Origin: Xanthomonas floridensis
GTDB taxonomy: Bacteria > Pseudomonadota > Gammaproteobacteria > Xanthomonadales > Xanthomonadaceae
NCBI RefSeq assembly: GCF_001642575.1
Contig: NZ_LXNG01000045.1
Coordinates: 186,001 to 250,000 of the forward strand
Direction of reading: 5' to 3'
DNA: 64,000 bases
Positions 19,692 to 28,939 of this stretch are shown one piece after another. The notes under the pieces were generated by a model that was not told the origin of the DNA, ran no database searches, and saw nothing but the letters and a program-made list of their open reading frames with translations. The number at the start of each line of letters is the position of its first letter. Within the stretch, counting starts at the first letter, position 1. The translations under genes and the position numbers were made by a program.

Positions 19692-21638
19692 ATGACGTTT
19701 TCCAATGCCCAGCGGCTGCGTCCGGTTCGACGCCACGCGATGCTCCAGGCCTGCGCGTTGGGGTTCGCGCTGGCGCTGGCCAGTGGCAGCTCGTTCGCGG
19801 CTGCCGCGCTGACTTCGCCTGCGCAGGATCCGGCCAAGACCGCTCCGGCGAGCCTGGCGGTGTCCAAGATCGACTTCAAACGTGGCGACGACGGCGCAGG
19901 CCGGTTGATCCTGAAGTTCGACGGCCAGGGCGCCAGCCCGGACCTGCGGACCCAGGGCGACAACGTGCTGGTGGACATCAGCAACGCCAAGTTGCCGCCG
20001 GAGTTGCAGCGCCCGCTCAACGTCACCGACTTCGCCACGCCGGTGCAGCGCGTGGAGGTCAAGCCGTCAGGCTCCGGCTCGCAGCTGGTGCTGTCGACCA
20101 AGGGGGCATTCGATTCGCTGGCCTACCAGACCGGTAACGAATACGTGGTCGAGATCACCCCGCGCAAGGGCCAGCCGGCCGTGGGCGGTGTGAGCCCGGC
20201 GGCGGTGACCCAGGCTGCCGCGCAGATCGCCGCGCGTGGCTATAGCGGCCGCCCGGTGACGTTCAACTTCCAGGACGTGCCGGTACGCACCGTGCTGCAG
20301 CTGATCGCCGAAGAATCCAACCTCAACATCGTGGCCTCCGACACCGTGCAGGGCAATGTGACCCTGCGCCTGATGAACGTACCGTGGGACCAGGCGCTGG
20401 ACATCGTGCTGCGCGCCAAGGGCCTGGACAAGCGCCGCGACGGCGGCGTGGTGTGGGTCGCTCCGCAGCCGGAATTGGCCAAGTTCGAGCAGGACAAGGA
20501 AGATGCACGCATCGCGATCGAGAATCGCGAGGACCTGATCACCGATTACGTGCAGATCAATTACCACAATGCGGCGGTGATCTTCAAAGCGCTGACCGAG
20601 GCCAAGGGCATTGGCGGCGGCGGTGGTGGTGGCGGTCAGGGCGGACAAGGTGGCGCCGGTCAGCAGGACAACGGTTTCCTCTCGCCGCGCGGTCGCCTGG
20701 TGGCGGACGAGCGCACCAATACCTTGATGATCAGCGATATCCCGAAGAAGGTCGCGCAGATGCGCGAGTTGATCTCGCATATCGATCGCCCGGTGGACCA
20801 GGTATTGATCGAAAGCCGTATCGTGATTGCGACCGATACGTTTGCGCGTGACCTTGGTGCACGATTCGGCGTAACCGGTGCGACGGGTCGGGGTATCTTG
20901 AGTGGCTCTCTGGAAAGTAACGTCAACTACCTCAACACCTCTGCGCAAGCTGCGCTGGAGCGCGCCAATGGCGGCACGCAGACGACGCTGCCGGCGCATT
21001 TGTTTCCGTCTGGTCTGAACCTTGATCTTGGAGCTGGTGGCTTCACGAACAGCGGGGCAGCAGGTCTCGCTTACACCCTGTTGGGCTCGCACTTCAACCT
21101 GGATATCGAGTTGTCTGCGATGCAGGAAGAAGGTCGCGGCGAAGTCGTTTCAAATCCACGTATCGTGACCGCCAACCAGCGTGAGGGCGTGATCAAGCAG
21201 GGTCGCGAAATCGGCTATGTGACCATCAGCGGTGCGGGCGTCGCGGGCGGTGGGTCGCAGGCCAATGTGCAGTTCAAGGAAGTTCTGCTTGAACTGAAAG
21301 TCACGCCGACAATCACGAATGACAATCGCGTATTCCTCAACATGAATGTCAAGAAGGATGAGGTTGCGCGTTTTATCGATCTGCCGCAGTACGGCACCGT
21401 GCCGGAAATCAACCGTCGGGAAGTCAATACGGCAGTGTTGGTGGGTGATGGCGAGACGGTTGTGATCGGTGGTGTCTACGAATTCACTGATCGTGAAAGC
21501 GTGTCGAAGGTACCTTTCCTGGGCGATATTCCGTTTCTGGGTAATCTGTTCAAGAAGCGTGGGCGCAGCAAGGAAAAGGCCGAGTTGCTGGTCTTTGTCA
21601 CCCCAAAGGTGTTGCGGGTGGCGAGCGCAGCGCGGTAA
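19692..21638 (+). CDS. pilQ: Type IV pilus secretin PilQ
   Basis: A 648-residue outer membrane secretin through which the pilus fibre passes. After a signal peptide (cleavage near FAAA) come an AMIN domain (VSKIDFKRGDDGAGRLILKF onward), an N0/STN domain (FQDVPVRTVLQLIAEESNLNIV), an N1 domain interrupted by a glycine-rich loop of about 20 residues, and the beta-barrel secretin domain ending DIPFLGNLFKKRGRSKEKAELLVFVTPKV. The ATG at 19692 has GGGGA about seven bases upstream. From about 20800 to the stop, codon choice shifts visibly to T- and A-ending codons compared with the first half, hinting at a recombinant 3' part. A strong terminator follows. Confidence 0.96.
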   Translation: MTFSNAQRLRPVRRHAMLQACALGFALALASGSSFAAAALTSPAQDPAKTAPASLAVSKIDFKRGDDGAGRLILKFDGQGASPDLRTQGDNVLVDISNAKLPPELQRPLNVTDFATPVQRVEVKPSGSGSQLVLSTKGAFDSLAYQTGNEYVVEITPRKGQPAVGGVSPAAVTQAAAQIAARGYSGRPVTFNFQDVPVRTVLQLIAEESNLNIVASDTVQGNVTLRLMNVPWDQALDIVLRAKGLDKRRDGGVVWVAPQPELAKFEQDKEDARIAIENREDLITDYVQINYHNAAVIFKALTEAKGIGGGGGGGGQGGQGGAGQQDNGFLSPRGRLVADERTNTLMISDIPKKVAQMRELISHIDRPVDQVLIESRIVIATDTFARDLGARFGVTGATGRGILSGSLESNVNYLNTSAQAALERANGGTQTTLPAHLFPSGLNLDLGAGGFTNSGAAGLAYTLLGSHFNLDIELSAMQEEGRGEVVSNPRIVTANQREGVIKQGREIGYVTISGAGVAGGGSQANVQFKEVLLELKVTPTITNDNRVFLNMNVKKDEVARFIDLPQYGTVPEINRREVNTAVLVGDGETVVIGGVYEFTDRESVSKVPFLGDIPFLGNLFKKRGRSKEKAELLVFVTPKVLRVASAAR

Positions 21639-21653
21639 CCGCGATGCATGAAA

Positions 21654-21686
21654 GAAGAAGGCCGCGGAAGCGGCCTTCTTCATTTT
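21654..21686 (+). terminator. Terminator of the pilMNOPQ operon
   Basis: A perfect 12-base stem GAAGAAGGCCGC / GCGGCCTTCTTC with a GGAA loop (21654-21681) is followed by ATTTTC. Confidence 0.85.
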
Positions 21687-21916
21687 CAGGATCTACGTCG
21701 TTTGAGAGGTGTCTTGAGCGCTGGCAAGCATGGAGCCGGGCGCGGTGTACGCCCTGTCGCATGCTTCCATCCAGAAGTCTGCCCCTCAGCTTTGCGCTGC
21801 GTGGTTAGATGGTAGCGCCCGCGGTGGCTTGGGTAGGAGCATGACCTTCATCACTCACTGAACCTCCGGCCATCGCCAAGTGAACCAATCGCGCCCGGAT
21901 CGGTCACACTGGGCCT

Positions 21917-22936
21917 ATGAACGCACCGCCGCTCCTCCCCCCAGAAGCCGCTGCCGCGCCCGCCGAGGACCGGCTGCATCGTCAATTCACCTCCCTGCGC
22001 GAGTCGCTGGCGCAGCGCATCGTCGGCCAGTCGGCCCTGGTGGAGCGATTGCTGATCGCTTTGCTGGCCGACGGCCATCTGCTGGTCGAGGGCGCGCCCG
22101 GGCTGGCCAAGACCACGGCGATTCGTGCGCTGGCCTCGCGGCTGGAAGCGGACTTTGCGCGGGTGCAGTTCACTCCGGATCTGCTGCCGGCCGATCTGAC
22201 CGGCACCGAGATCTGGCGCCCGCAGGACAGCCGGTTCGAATTCATGCCGGGGCCGATCTTCCATCCCATCCTGTTGGCCGACGAGATCAACCGCGCGCCG
22301 GCCAAGGTGCAGTCGGCCCTGCTCGAGGCGATGGGCGAACGGCAGGTCACCGTGGGCCGGCATACGTATGCGCTGCCGCAGCTGTTCCTGGTGATGGCAA
22401 CGCAGAACCCCATCGAGCAGGAAGGCACCTTTCCGCTGCCCGAGGCGCAACTGGACCGCTTCCTGATGCATGTGCGCATTGGATACCCGCAGGCCGACGC
22501 CGAGGCGGAGATCCTGCGCCTGGCCCGCGAGGCGGCGCGCGATACGCTGGAAAAACACGAGACCGTTCCCGACAAGATTCCGCTGGAAGATGTGTTCGCG
22601 GCCCGGCGGGTGGTGCTGGACGTGCATCTGGCGCCGCAACTGGAACGGTATCTGATCGAGATCGTGCTGGCCTCGCGCGATGCACAGCGCTATGACCCTG
22701 CATTGGGGCGGCGGATCGCCTGGGGCGCCAGCCCGCGTGGCTCGATCGCACTGGAGCGCTGCGCGCGTGCGCGTGCATGGCTGGCCGGGCGCGACTACGT
22801 GACTCCGGACGATATCCGCGCCATCGCTCCGGATGTACTGCGCCATCGCGTGTTGCCCAGCTACGAGGCGACTGCCGAGGGCTGGGATGGCGAGCGTCTG
22901 GTGGCCGCCTTGCTGGAAAAGATCCCGCTGCCCTGA
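21917..22936 (+). CDS. MoxR family AAA+ ATPase
   Basis: A 339-residue cytoplasmic AAA+ ATPase of the MoxR family, thought to act as a chaperone for VWA-domain partner proteins. It has Walker A GAPGLAKTT (about residues 59-67), Walker B ILLADEIN, the MoxR signature NRAPAKVQSALLEAMGERQVT, sensor 1 ATQNP and a C-terminal lid with ASPRGSIAL. It is the first gene of a six-gene same-strand run with DUF58, DUF4381, BatA, BatB and BatD proteins, matching the classic MoxR-Bat arrangement linked to envelope stress tolerance in other bacteria. The other five are packed with gaps of at most 22 bases or with overlaps. Confidence 0.92.
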   Translation: MNAPPLLPPEAAAAPAEDRLHRQFTSLRESLAQRIVGQSALVERLLIALLADGHLLVEGAPGLAKTTAIRALASRLEADFARVQFTPDLLPADLTGTEIWRPQDSRFEFMPGPIFHPILLADEINRAPAKVQSALLEAMGERQVTVGRHTYALPQLFLVMATQNPIEQEGTFPLPEAQLDRFLMHVRIGYPQADAEAEILRLAREAARDTLEKHETVPDKIPLEDVFAARRVVLDVHLAPQLERYLIEIVLASRDAQRYDPALGRRIAWGASPRGSIALERCARARAWLAGRDYVTPDDIRAIAPDVLRHRVLPSYEATAEGWDGERLVAALLEKIPLP

Positions 22937-22958
22937 TCGGGTAGCGCGTTGCCGAGGT

Positions 22959-23918
22959 ATGCCGTCCTCCCGCCCGACTCCGATGTCTTCGATGCCGTCT
23001 CCGCCCCCCGCACATCCCGCCTCGTCCGTTGCCGGCGATGGCCTGCGCCCGAGTCTTGCGGAGCTGATCGCATTGCGCGGCACCGCGCTGCATCGCGGGC
23101 AACCCGGACGCGGCCGGCATGGCCTGGTGGGTCCGGTGCCTGCCGCAACACGTGGACGCGGGATGGAGTACGCCGAGTCGCGCGACTATGTGGCGGGCGA
23201 TGACGCACGGCATATCGACTGGCGTGTCACCGCCCGCACCGGGCGCGCGCATACCAAGTTGTTCCAGGCCGAGCGCGAGCGCTTGAGCCTGATCGTGGCC
23301 GACACCTCGCCGGCGCTCTTCTTCGGTACGCGGGTGCGCTACAAGTCGGTACAGGCAGCGCGCGCTGGAGCGGTGGCGGCGTGGCTGGCGCAGCGACAGG
23401 GCGACCGCATCGCCGCCTTGCGCGGTACCTCCAGCGAAGCGCCGATTGCGCCGCGGTCGGGGCAGCGTGGCGTATTGCCGGTGCTGGATGCCCTGGCGCG
23501 CTGGTACGCCCAGCCACCGTCCGGCGATGCCGGGCTGGAGGTCGCGCTGGACCATGCCGCGCGCCTGCTGCGTCCCGGTGCGCGGCTGACCGTACTGGCC
23601 GATGCGCGCAGTGCCAGCACGATTTCCGCGACCCGGTGGTCCGGCCTGGCGCTGCATCACGAGGTGGTGGTGATCGTGCTGGTCGATCCGCTGGAGTTGT
23701 CGCCACCGGCGCGCGCGCTGAGTTTCGATGTGCGCGGTGAACGCATTGCGGTGGACCTGGCCAGCCAGTCCGCGCGCGCGCGCTGGCAGGCCGAGTTCGT
23801 GGCGCCACTGGAACACATGGCCGCGGTGCTGCAGGCACGCGGTGTGCGCCTGCATCGCCTGTCCACCGACGATGCCAGCGATGCCTGGCTCGGTGGCGCA
23901 TCCGTGCGGGGCGCATGA
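22959..23918 (+). CDS. DUF58 domain protein of the MoxR-Bat operon
   Basis: A 319-residue protein whose centre carries the DUF58 signature: GMEYAESRDYVAGDDARHIDWRVTART. This is followed by KLFQAERERLSLIVADTS, the first strand of a degenerate VWA-like domain. DUF58 proteins accompany MoxR ATPases; their biochemical role is unresolved. No clear membrane segment is seen. The ATG at 22959 is 22 bases after moxR. A second ATG at 22983 would give a slightly shorter protein, and the N-terminal 24 residues are Pro/Ser-rich, so the start is uncertain. The stop overlaps the next gene by four bases. Confidence 0.85.
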   Translation: MPSSRPTPMSSMPSPPPAHPASSVAGDGLRPSLAELIALRGTALHRGQPGRGRHGLVGPVPAATRGRGMEYAESRDYVAGDDARHIDWRVTARTGRAHTKLFQAERERLSLIVADTSPALFFGTRVRYKSVQAARAGAVAAWLAQRQGDRIAALRGTSSEAPIAPRSGQRGVLPVLDALARWYAQPPSGDAGLEVALDHAARLLRPGARLTVLADARSASTISATRWSGLALHHEVVVIVLVDPLELSPPARALSFDVRGERIAVDLASQSARARWQAEFVAPLEHMAAVLQARGVRLHRLSTDDASDAWLGGASVRGA

Positions 23919-24382
23919 CGATGGCACCGCAATCGCTCTCGTTGCGCGATGTGCACCTGCCGCCATCGCCGGGCTGGTGGCCGCTGGCGCCGGGCTGGTG
24001 GCTGGTCATCGCGGTTGTCGCGCTGGTGGTGGCCGGTGCATGGTTCTGGTGGTGGCGCCGTCGCCGCCAGCAACGCCGCTGGTTGGCGGCGTTCGATGCC
24101 GAGCTGCAACGCGCGGCGACGCCGGCGCAGCGCCTGGCAGCGCTGTCGGCATTGTTGCGACGTGCGGCACGCACGGTGGATGCGAACGCCGATCGCCTGC
24201 AGGGCGAGGCATGGCTGCAGTTTCTGGACGGCCGCAAGAGCAAGGCGCAGGCGTTCTCGCAGGGGCCAGGACGCGCGGTGCTTGAGGGGGGATTCCAGCG
24301 CACGCCGGCAGTGGCCGACATCGAGGCCGTCCAGGTGCTGGTGCGGCAACGCTTCCTGGCGCTGATGCGGGGGCGGCGATGA
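23915..24382 (+). CDS. DUF4381 membrane protein
   Basis: A 155-residue protein with one membrane helix near residues 27-47, preceded by a short segment with the family pattern LRDVHLPPSPGWWPLAPGWW and followed by an Arg-rich stop-transfer sequence WWWRRRRQQRRW. The cytoplasmic part has a helical bundle containing LLRRAAR and GEAWLQFLD. DUF4381 proteins occur in MoxR-Bat operons between DUF58 and BatA, as here. The start overlaps the DUF58 stop and the stop overlaps batA, both by ATGA. Confidence 0.85.
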   Translation: MTMAPQSLSLRDVHLPPSPGWWPLAPGWWLVIAVVALVVAGAWFWWWRRRRQQRRWLAAFDAELQRAATPAQRLAALSALLRRAARTVDANADRLQGEAWLQFLDGRKSKAQAFSQGPGRAVLEGGFQRTPAVADIEAVQVLVRQRFLALMRGRR

Positions 24383-25386
24383 ACTGGCTGCAGTGGTCGC
24401 AATGGCAAGACGCGCTGGCGCATTGCGCATGGCCATGGGCGTGGTGGCTGATGCCGCTGCCGCTGCTGATGTGGTTCTGGCCGCGCCGCGCCGTCGATGC
24501 GGCGGCATTGCGCGTGCCGTATGCCGATCAATTGCACGCGGTCGCGCAGGCGCAGCGTATGCCCGCGCTAAGGATGCCGCGCTGGTTGGCCTGGCTGGGC
24601 TGGTTCCTGCTGTGCGCCGCGTTGGCGCGCCCGCAGCAATTGGGTGAGGTCATCCAGCCGCCGCGTGAGGCGCGCCAGATGATGCTGGCGGTGGACCTGT
24701 CCGGCAGCATGAGCGAACCGGACATGGTGCTGGGCGGCAACGTGGTGGACCGCCTGACCGCGGCCAAGGCGGTGCTGTCGGATTTTCTCGATCGCCGCGA
24801 TGGTGATCGCGTCGGCCTGCTGGTGTTCGGACAGCGCGCCTACGCGCTCACCCCGCTGACTGCGGACCTGACGTCCGTGCGCGATCAACTGGCCGACAGC
24901 GTGGTGGGGCTGGCCGGGCGCGAGACCGCCATTGGCGATGCCATTGCACTGTCGGTCAAACGGCTGCGCGAGCAGGAGCAGGGCCAACGTGTGGTGGTGT
25001 TGCTCACCGATGGCGTCAACACCGCTGGCGTATTGAATCCCCTGAAGGCGGCCGAACTCGCCAAGGCCGAAAGGGTGCGCGTACACACGATTGCCTTCGG
25101 CGGCAGCGGCGGCTATTCGTTGTTCGGCGTGCCGATTCCGGCCGGCGGCAACGACGATATCGATGAGCAGGGGCTGCGCAAGATCGCCCAGCAGACCGGC
25201 GGGCGCTTTTTCCGCGCGCGCGATACCGCAGAGCTGGCCGGCATCTACGCCGAGCTCGATCGCCTGGAGCCGGTGAAGGCGCTGGGCCCGTCGGTGCAGC
25301 CACGCGTGGAGCGCTACTACTGGCCACTGGGTGCGGCCTTGATAGTCGCGTTGCTGGCGTTCGTGTTGCCGCGGAGATGGCAATGA
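24379..25386 (+). CDS. batA: BatA-like VWA domain membrane protein
   Basis: A 335-residue protein with membrane helices at the N-terminus (two, roughly residues 20-35 and 70-88) and one at the C-terminus, enclosing a periplasmic von Willebrand factor A domain. The metal-ion-dependent adhesion site is intact: DLSGSMS near residue 105 plus the later VVVLLTDGVNTAG and a conserved Thr in FGQRAYALTPLT. In the Bat system these proteins are thought to form an envelope complex that is remodelled by the MoxR ATPase. It overlaps the neighbours on both sides by four bases. Confidence 0.9.
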   Translation: MNWLQWSQWQDALAHCAWPWAWWLMPLPLLMWFWPRRAVDAAALRVPYADQLHAVAQAQRMPALRMPRWLAWLGWFLLCAALARPQQLGEVIQPPREARQMMLAVDLSGSMSEPDMVLGGNVVDRLTAAKAVLSDFLDRRDGDRVGLLVFGQRAYALTPLTADLTSVRDQLADSVVGLAGRETAIGDAIALSVKRLREQEQGQRVVVLLTDGVNTAGVLNPLKAAELAKAERVRVHTIAFGGSGGYSLFGVPIPAGGNDDIDEQGLRKIAQQTGGRFFRARDTAELAGIYAELDRLEPVKALGPSVQPRVERYYWPLGAALIVALLAFVLPRRWQ

Positions 25387-27197
25387 CTGCGCTGAGCGGG
25401 CTGCTTGCCTCGTTGCATCTCTTGCGTCCGGACTGGTTGTGGGCGCTGCTGGCGATCGTGCCGGCGGCTGTGCTGTGGCAACTGCGTCGCCGCAGCGCCA
25501 ACGCCTGGCGGCAGAGCGTGGACGCACATCTATTGCCGGGCTTGCTGGTCGCCGGTGGCCGACGCGGGTGGCTGGGCTTCGTGCTGGCCGCCGTGACCTA
25601 CGCGCTTGCGGTGGTGGCGATGAGCGGGCCCAGCTGGCGGCAGACCGAGCGCCCGACGTTTCATTCGAGCATGCCCCTGGTGGTGGTGCTGGATCTGTCC
25701 TCCAGCAGCAATGCAACCGATCTGCCGCCATCGCGCCTGCTGCAGGCGCGCGCGAAGCTGGCCACGCTGCTGCGCAAGCGCGCCGGCGGCGACGTCGCAC
25801 TGCTGGTGTACGCCGGCGAAAGCTTTACCGTCGCCCCGTTGACCGAAGACGCCAGCAATGTGGCCTTGTTTCTGGACGCGCTCTCGCCGTCGGTGATGCC
25901 GGTGGATGGCAAACGCGCCGACCGCGCCATCGATGCGGCGACTCGCCTGCTGCAACAGGCCGGCTTCAAGCAGGGCGAGATCCTGCTGCTGAGCGATAGC
26001 GCGGACGGCTCGGCAGAAAGTGCGGCACGCACGGCGCGTGCGCGGGGATTCCGCGTGTCGGCCCTGGGCGTGGGCAGTGCACGCGGCGCTGCCTATCGCA
26101 CTGCAGGTGGCGAGATCGCGCAGGCACGGCTGGACGAACCCGCCTTGCGCGATCTGGCCGGTCAGGGGGGCGGACGTTATGCGCGTATCACGCCCGATGA
26201 CGCGGATCTGCAGGCGCTGGGCGTGCTCGATCCCGCGCAACAGTCGTTGGCCGAAGAGACCGCCGACGCCAACGGCGGCAAGACCTGGCTGGACGAAGGC
26301 TATTGGCTGGTACTGCCGGTGATGTTGCTGGCACTGCTGGCATTCCGTCGGCGTGCGGTGGTGGCACTGCTGGCGCTGGTAGGCGTCCTGCCGCTGGCCC
26401 AGCCCGCACAGGCAGCCGATGGCACGCTGTGGCAACGCGCCGACCAGGTACAGCAGCAACGCCTGGATGCTGGCGTGCAGGCCTACCGGCGCGGTGATTT
26501 CGCCGCTGCGCAAAAAGCCTTCGAACACGTCCCGACCGACGAAGGTTTCTACAACCTCGGTAATGCACTGGCGCGGCAAGGCCGCTACGACGAGGCGATT
26601 GCGGCCTACGATCGCGCCCTCAAGCAACATCCGAACCAGGCCGATGCGATCGCCAATCGCGCCGCTGTCGATGCGGCGCGCAAGCGGCAGCAGCAGGGCA
26701 ACAAGGACGGGCAGGGCAAGTCCAAGGATCAGAATCAATCCGGGCAGAACAGGGCCGGCCAGAACCAGCAGAACACTCAGGGCGCGGGCCAGAACGGACA
26801 GCAGCCGCAGGACGCGCAAGGCAAGCAGGAGGGTAAGGATCCATCGTCTGCCACGCCTGAGTCGCAGGATGGAAAGACGCAGGACCCGCAGTCCGGCGAT
26901 GGCAAGGGCGAGCCGAACAAGCAGGACGCACCACCGAAGTCGGCCGACGCCAAGGCGCAACAACAGGCCGACGAAGCGCAGCGCCGCAAGATGCAGCAGG
27001 CCATGGCGCAGGCCGGCGACAAGGGCGCCGATGCCAAGGGCAAGGCGGAAGCGGCAGTGGCGGACGAAACGCCGGAACAACGCGAACAGCGCCAGGCGGT
27101 GGATGCATGGTTGCGGCGGGTACCGGACGATCCGGGCAGCCTGCTGCGGACCAAATTCAGGCTGGAATACGAACGCAGGCAACGGGACGGACGATGA
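25383..27197 (+). CDS. batB: BatB/BatC fusion: VWA domain plus TPR protein
   Basis: A 604-residue protein combining two Bat functions. The N-terminal half is a VWA membrane protein with a MIDAS DLSSSSNA near residue 102, flanked by membrane helices at the start and at about residues 305-340. A Pro/Ala stretch then leads to TPR repeats (GVQAYRRGDFAAAQKAF, FYNLGNALARQGRYDEAIAAYDRALK), as in BatC. The C-terminal 200 residues are a low-complexity Gln/Lys/Asp/Gly/Asn region ending with a conserved DAWLRRVPDDPGSLLRTKF motif. The ATG at 25383 overlaps the batA stop; an ATG at 25377 adds two residues. In some bacteria BatB and BatC are separate. Confidence 0.9.
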   Translation: MTALSGLLASLHLLRPDWLWALLAIVPAAVLWQLRRRSANAWRQSVDAHLLPGLLVAGGRRGWLGFVLAAVTYALAVVAMSGPSWRQTERPTFHSSMPLVVVLDLSSSSNATDLPPSRLLQARAKLATLLRKRAGGDVALLVYAGESFTVAPLTEDASNVALFLDALSPSVMPVDGKRADRAIDAATRLLQQAGFKQGEILLLSDSADGSAESAARTARARGFRVSALGVGSARGAAYRTAGGEIAQARLDEPALRDLAGQGGGRYARITPDDADLQALGVLDPAQQSLAEETADANGGKTWLDEGYWLVLPVMLLALLAFRRRAVVALLALVGVLPLAQPAQAADGTLWQRADQVQQQRLDAGVQAYRRGDFAAAQKAFEHVPTDEGFYNLGNALARQGRYDEAIAAYDRALKQHPNQADAIANRAAVDAARKRQQQGNKDGQGKSKDQNQSGQNRAGQNQQNTQGAGQNGQQPQDAQGKQEGKDPSSATPESQDGKTQDPQSGDGKGEPNKQDAPPKSADAKAQQQADEAQRRKMQQAMAQAGDKGADAKGKAEAAVADETPEQREQRQAVDAWLRRVPDDPGSLLRTKFRLEYERRQRDGR

Positions 27198-28939
27198 TCG
27201 GCACATACCACTTGCGCCGCGTGGCGATCGGCATGCTGAGCAGCGCCGCGCTGGTGTTCTGCGCACCGCTGGGTGCGGTGACGCGCGCCTGGCTGGACCG
27301 CGACAGCGTCAATAGCGGTGATGCGGTGACGTTGAACATCGAAACCGATCAGCGCGGTGTCGATCCGGACTACTCGCCGTTGCGCAACGACTTCGCACTG
27401 GGCGCCAAGAGCGCCAATCAGCAGATGCAGGTGGCCAACGGCGGGGTGACGGTCCGCGCGTTGTTCGGCGTGGTGCTGACGCCGCGCAAGCGCGGTGAGG
27501 TGATCGTGCCGGCGATTCGCGTTGGCGGCGAGCGCACCGAGCCGCTGCGGCTGCAGGTGGTGGGCCCGGCGAACGAGGCGGCAGACAGCGGCGCCGGTGC
27601 CGCGAACGGGCCCAGTGCGGCGCAGGGCAACGAAGAGGCCTTCGTCCAGACCCAGGTGGACGACCCGCAGCCCTTCGTGCAGCAAAGCGTGGGCGTGGTG
27701 GTGCGCCTGTATTTCGCCAACCAGCTGGCCTCCGGCGAGTTGGATCTGGAAGCGCCCGATGGTGCGTCATTGCAACGCGTTGGCGACGACGTCAGTTCGG
27801 TCAAGCTGGTCAACGGGCGTCAATACAACGTGGTGGAGCGGCGTTATCTGCTGGTGCCCGAGCGCAGCGGGCGTCTGCTGCTGCCGTCGGCGCGCTTCAC
27901 GGGCCGCTCCGTGGGCGGTTTCTTCGACGATTACTTCGGCCGCGGCACGGGCGAGCTGAGCGCGCGCAGTGCCAGTATCCCGCTGCAGGTGCGGGCGCAG
28001 CCGGCCAACGCACCGCAACCGTGGTTGCCGCTGCGCAGCCTGCAGTTGCGGTATACAGCCACCCCGCAGCGCGCCACTGCCGGCGAGGCCGCGCAGTTTG
28101 TGGTGGAAGCCCGTGCACGTGGCGCCACTCAGGCACAGTTCCCCGACCTGCCCACGCCGAGCGTGCCGGATGCGCAGGTGTTCGCCGAACCGCCGCAATA
28201 CGAAGAACGGTTCGTGGACGGCTCGCCGCAGTTGCGGCTGACCCGGCGCTATTCGATCGTGCCCAACCGCGCCGGCCCGCTGGTCGTGCCCGGCCTGCAG
28301 GTGGCGTGGTGGGATGTGGGTGCGGCTGCTGCAAAGACGGCAACCGTGCCGGACCTGACGCTGGACGTCGCGGCGGGGAGCGGTGCGTTCGCGGTGCCGG
28401 CGCCTGCGCCTGAGCCGGCTGCGGGTCCGGTGGCCGCTGGCCCTGCGCCTGCAGCGGCCACCGGCGCGCTGACGGTGCAGCCGCCGTCGCAAGGGCGCCC
28501 CTGGGGATGGATCGTTGCAGCGGCAGGCTTCGCGCTACTGTGGGTGCTCACGCTGGCATGGGCGCTGCTGCGCCGACGTGGCGCACCGCCCACCGCGTCC
28601 GGTGGCCATGGCGCAGAGATCGTCATGCCAGGTCGGCGCGCCACGCACGGCGTAGCCGAGTTACGCCGCGCGCTGGATGCCGGCGGGATGGACGAGGTGG
28701 CAACCGTGCTCTGCGGCATGGCCGGTGTGGCTGACATCGACAGCGTGTTGGCCGCCCTGGCCGATCCCGCACAGCGCGCGGCCGTGGCGCGGATGCAGCG
28801 TGCGCGCTGGGGCGGCGACGGCGATGTGGCCGGTGCCCGCGCGGCGTTGCGCGAGGCATTCGCCAAGGGCCCACGCTGGCGGCACGCAAGCGCTGCAGAA
28901 CCTGAGGTGCTGGCGCCGTTGTACCCGCCGGCGCCTTGA
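27194..28939 (+). CDS. batD: BatD-like protein
   Basis: A 581-residue exported protein. A signal peptide (about residues 1-28) is followed by several immunoglobulin-like beta domains with the BatD pattern: WLDRDSVNSGDAVTLNIE, DYSPLRNDFALGAKSANQQMQ, VLTPRKRGEVIVPAIRVGG and the later YSIVPNRAGPLVVPGLQVAWWDV. A membrane helix lies near residues 437-455, followed by an Arg-rich cytoplasmic tail. BatD is the usual last member of MoxR-Bat operons. It starts by ATGA overlap with the batB stop. No terminator hairpin was found after it. Confidence 0.88.
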   Translation: MIGTYHLRRVAIGMLSSAALVFCAPLGAVTRAWLDRDSVNSGDAVTLNIETDQRGVDPDYSPLRNDFALGAKSANQQMQVANGGVTVRALFGVVLTPRKRGEVIVPAIRVGGERTEPLRLQVVGPANEAADSGAGAANGPSAAQGNEEAFVQTQVDDPQPFVQQSVGVVVRLYFANQLASGELDLEAPDGASLQRVGDDVSSVKLVNGRQYNVVERRYLLVPERSGRLLLPSARFTGRSVGGFFDDYFGRGTGELSARSASIPLQVRAQPANAPQPWLPLRSLQLRYTATPQRATAGEAAQFVVEARARGATQAQFPDLPTPSVPDAQVFAEPPQYEERFVDGSPQLRLTRRYSIVPNRAGPLVVPGLQVAWWDVGAAAAKTATVPDLTLDVAAGSGAFAVPAPAPEPAAGPVAAGPAPAAATGALTVQPPSQGRPWGWIVAAAGFALLWVLTLAWALLRRRGAPPTASGGHGAEIVMPGRRATHGVAELRRALDAGGMDEVATVLCGMAGVADIDSVLAALADPAQRAAVARMQRARWGGDGDVAGARAALREAFAKGPRWRHASAAEPEVLAPLYPPAP

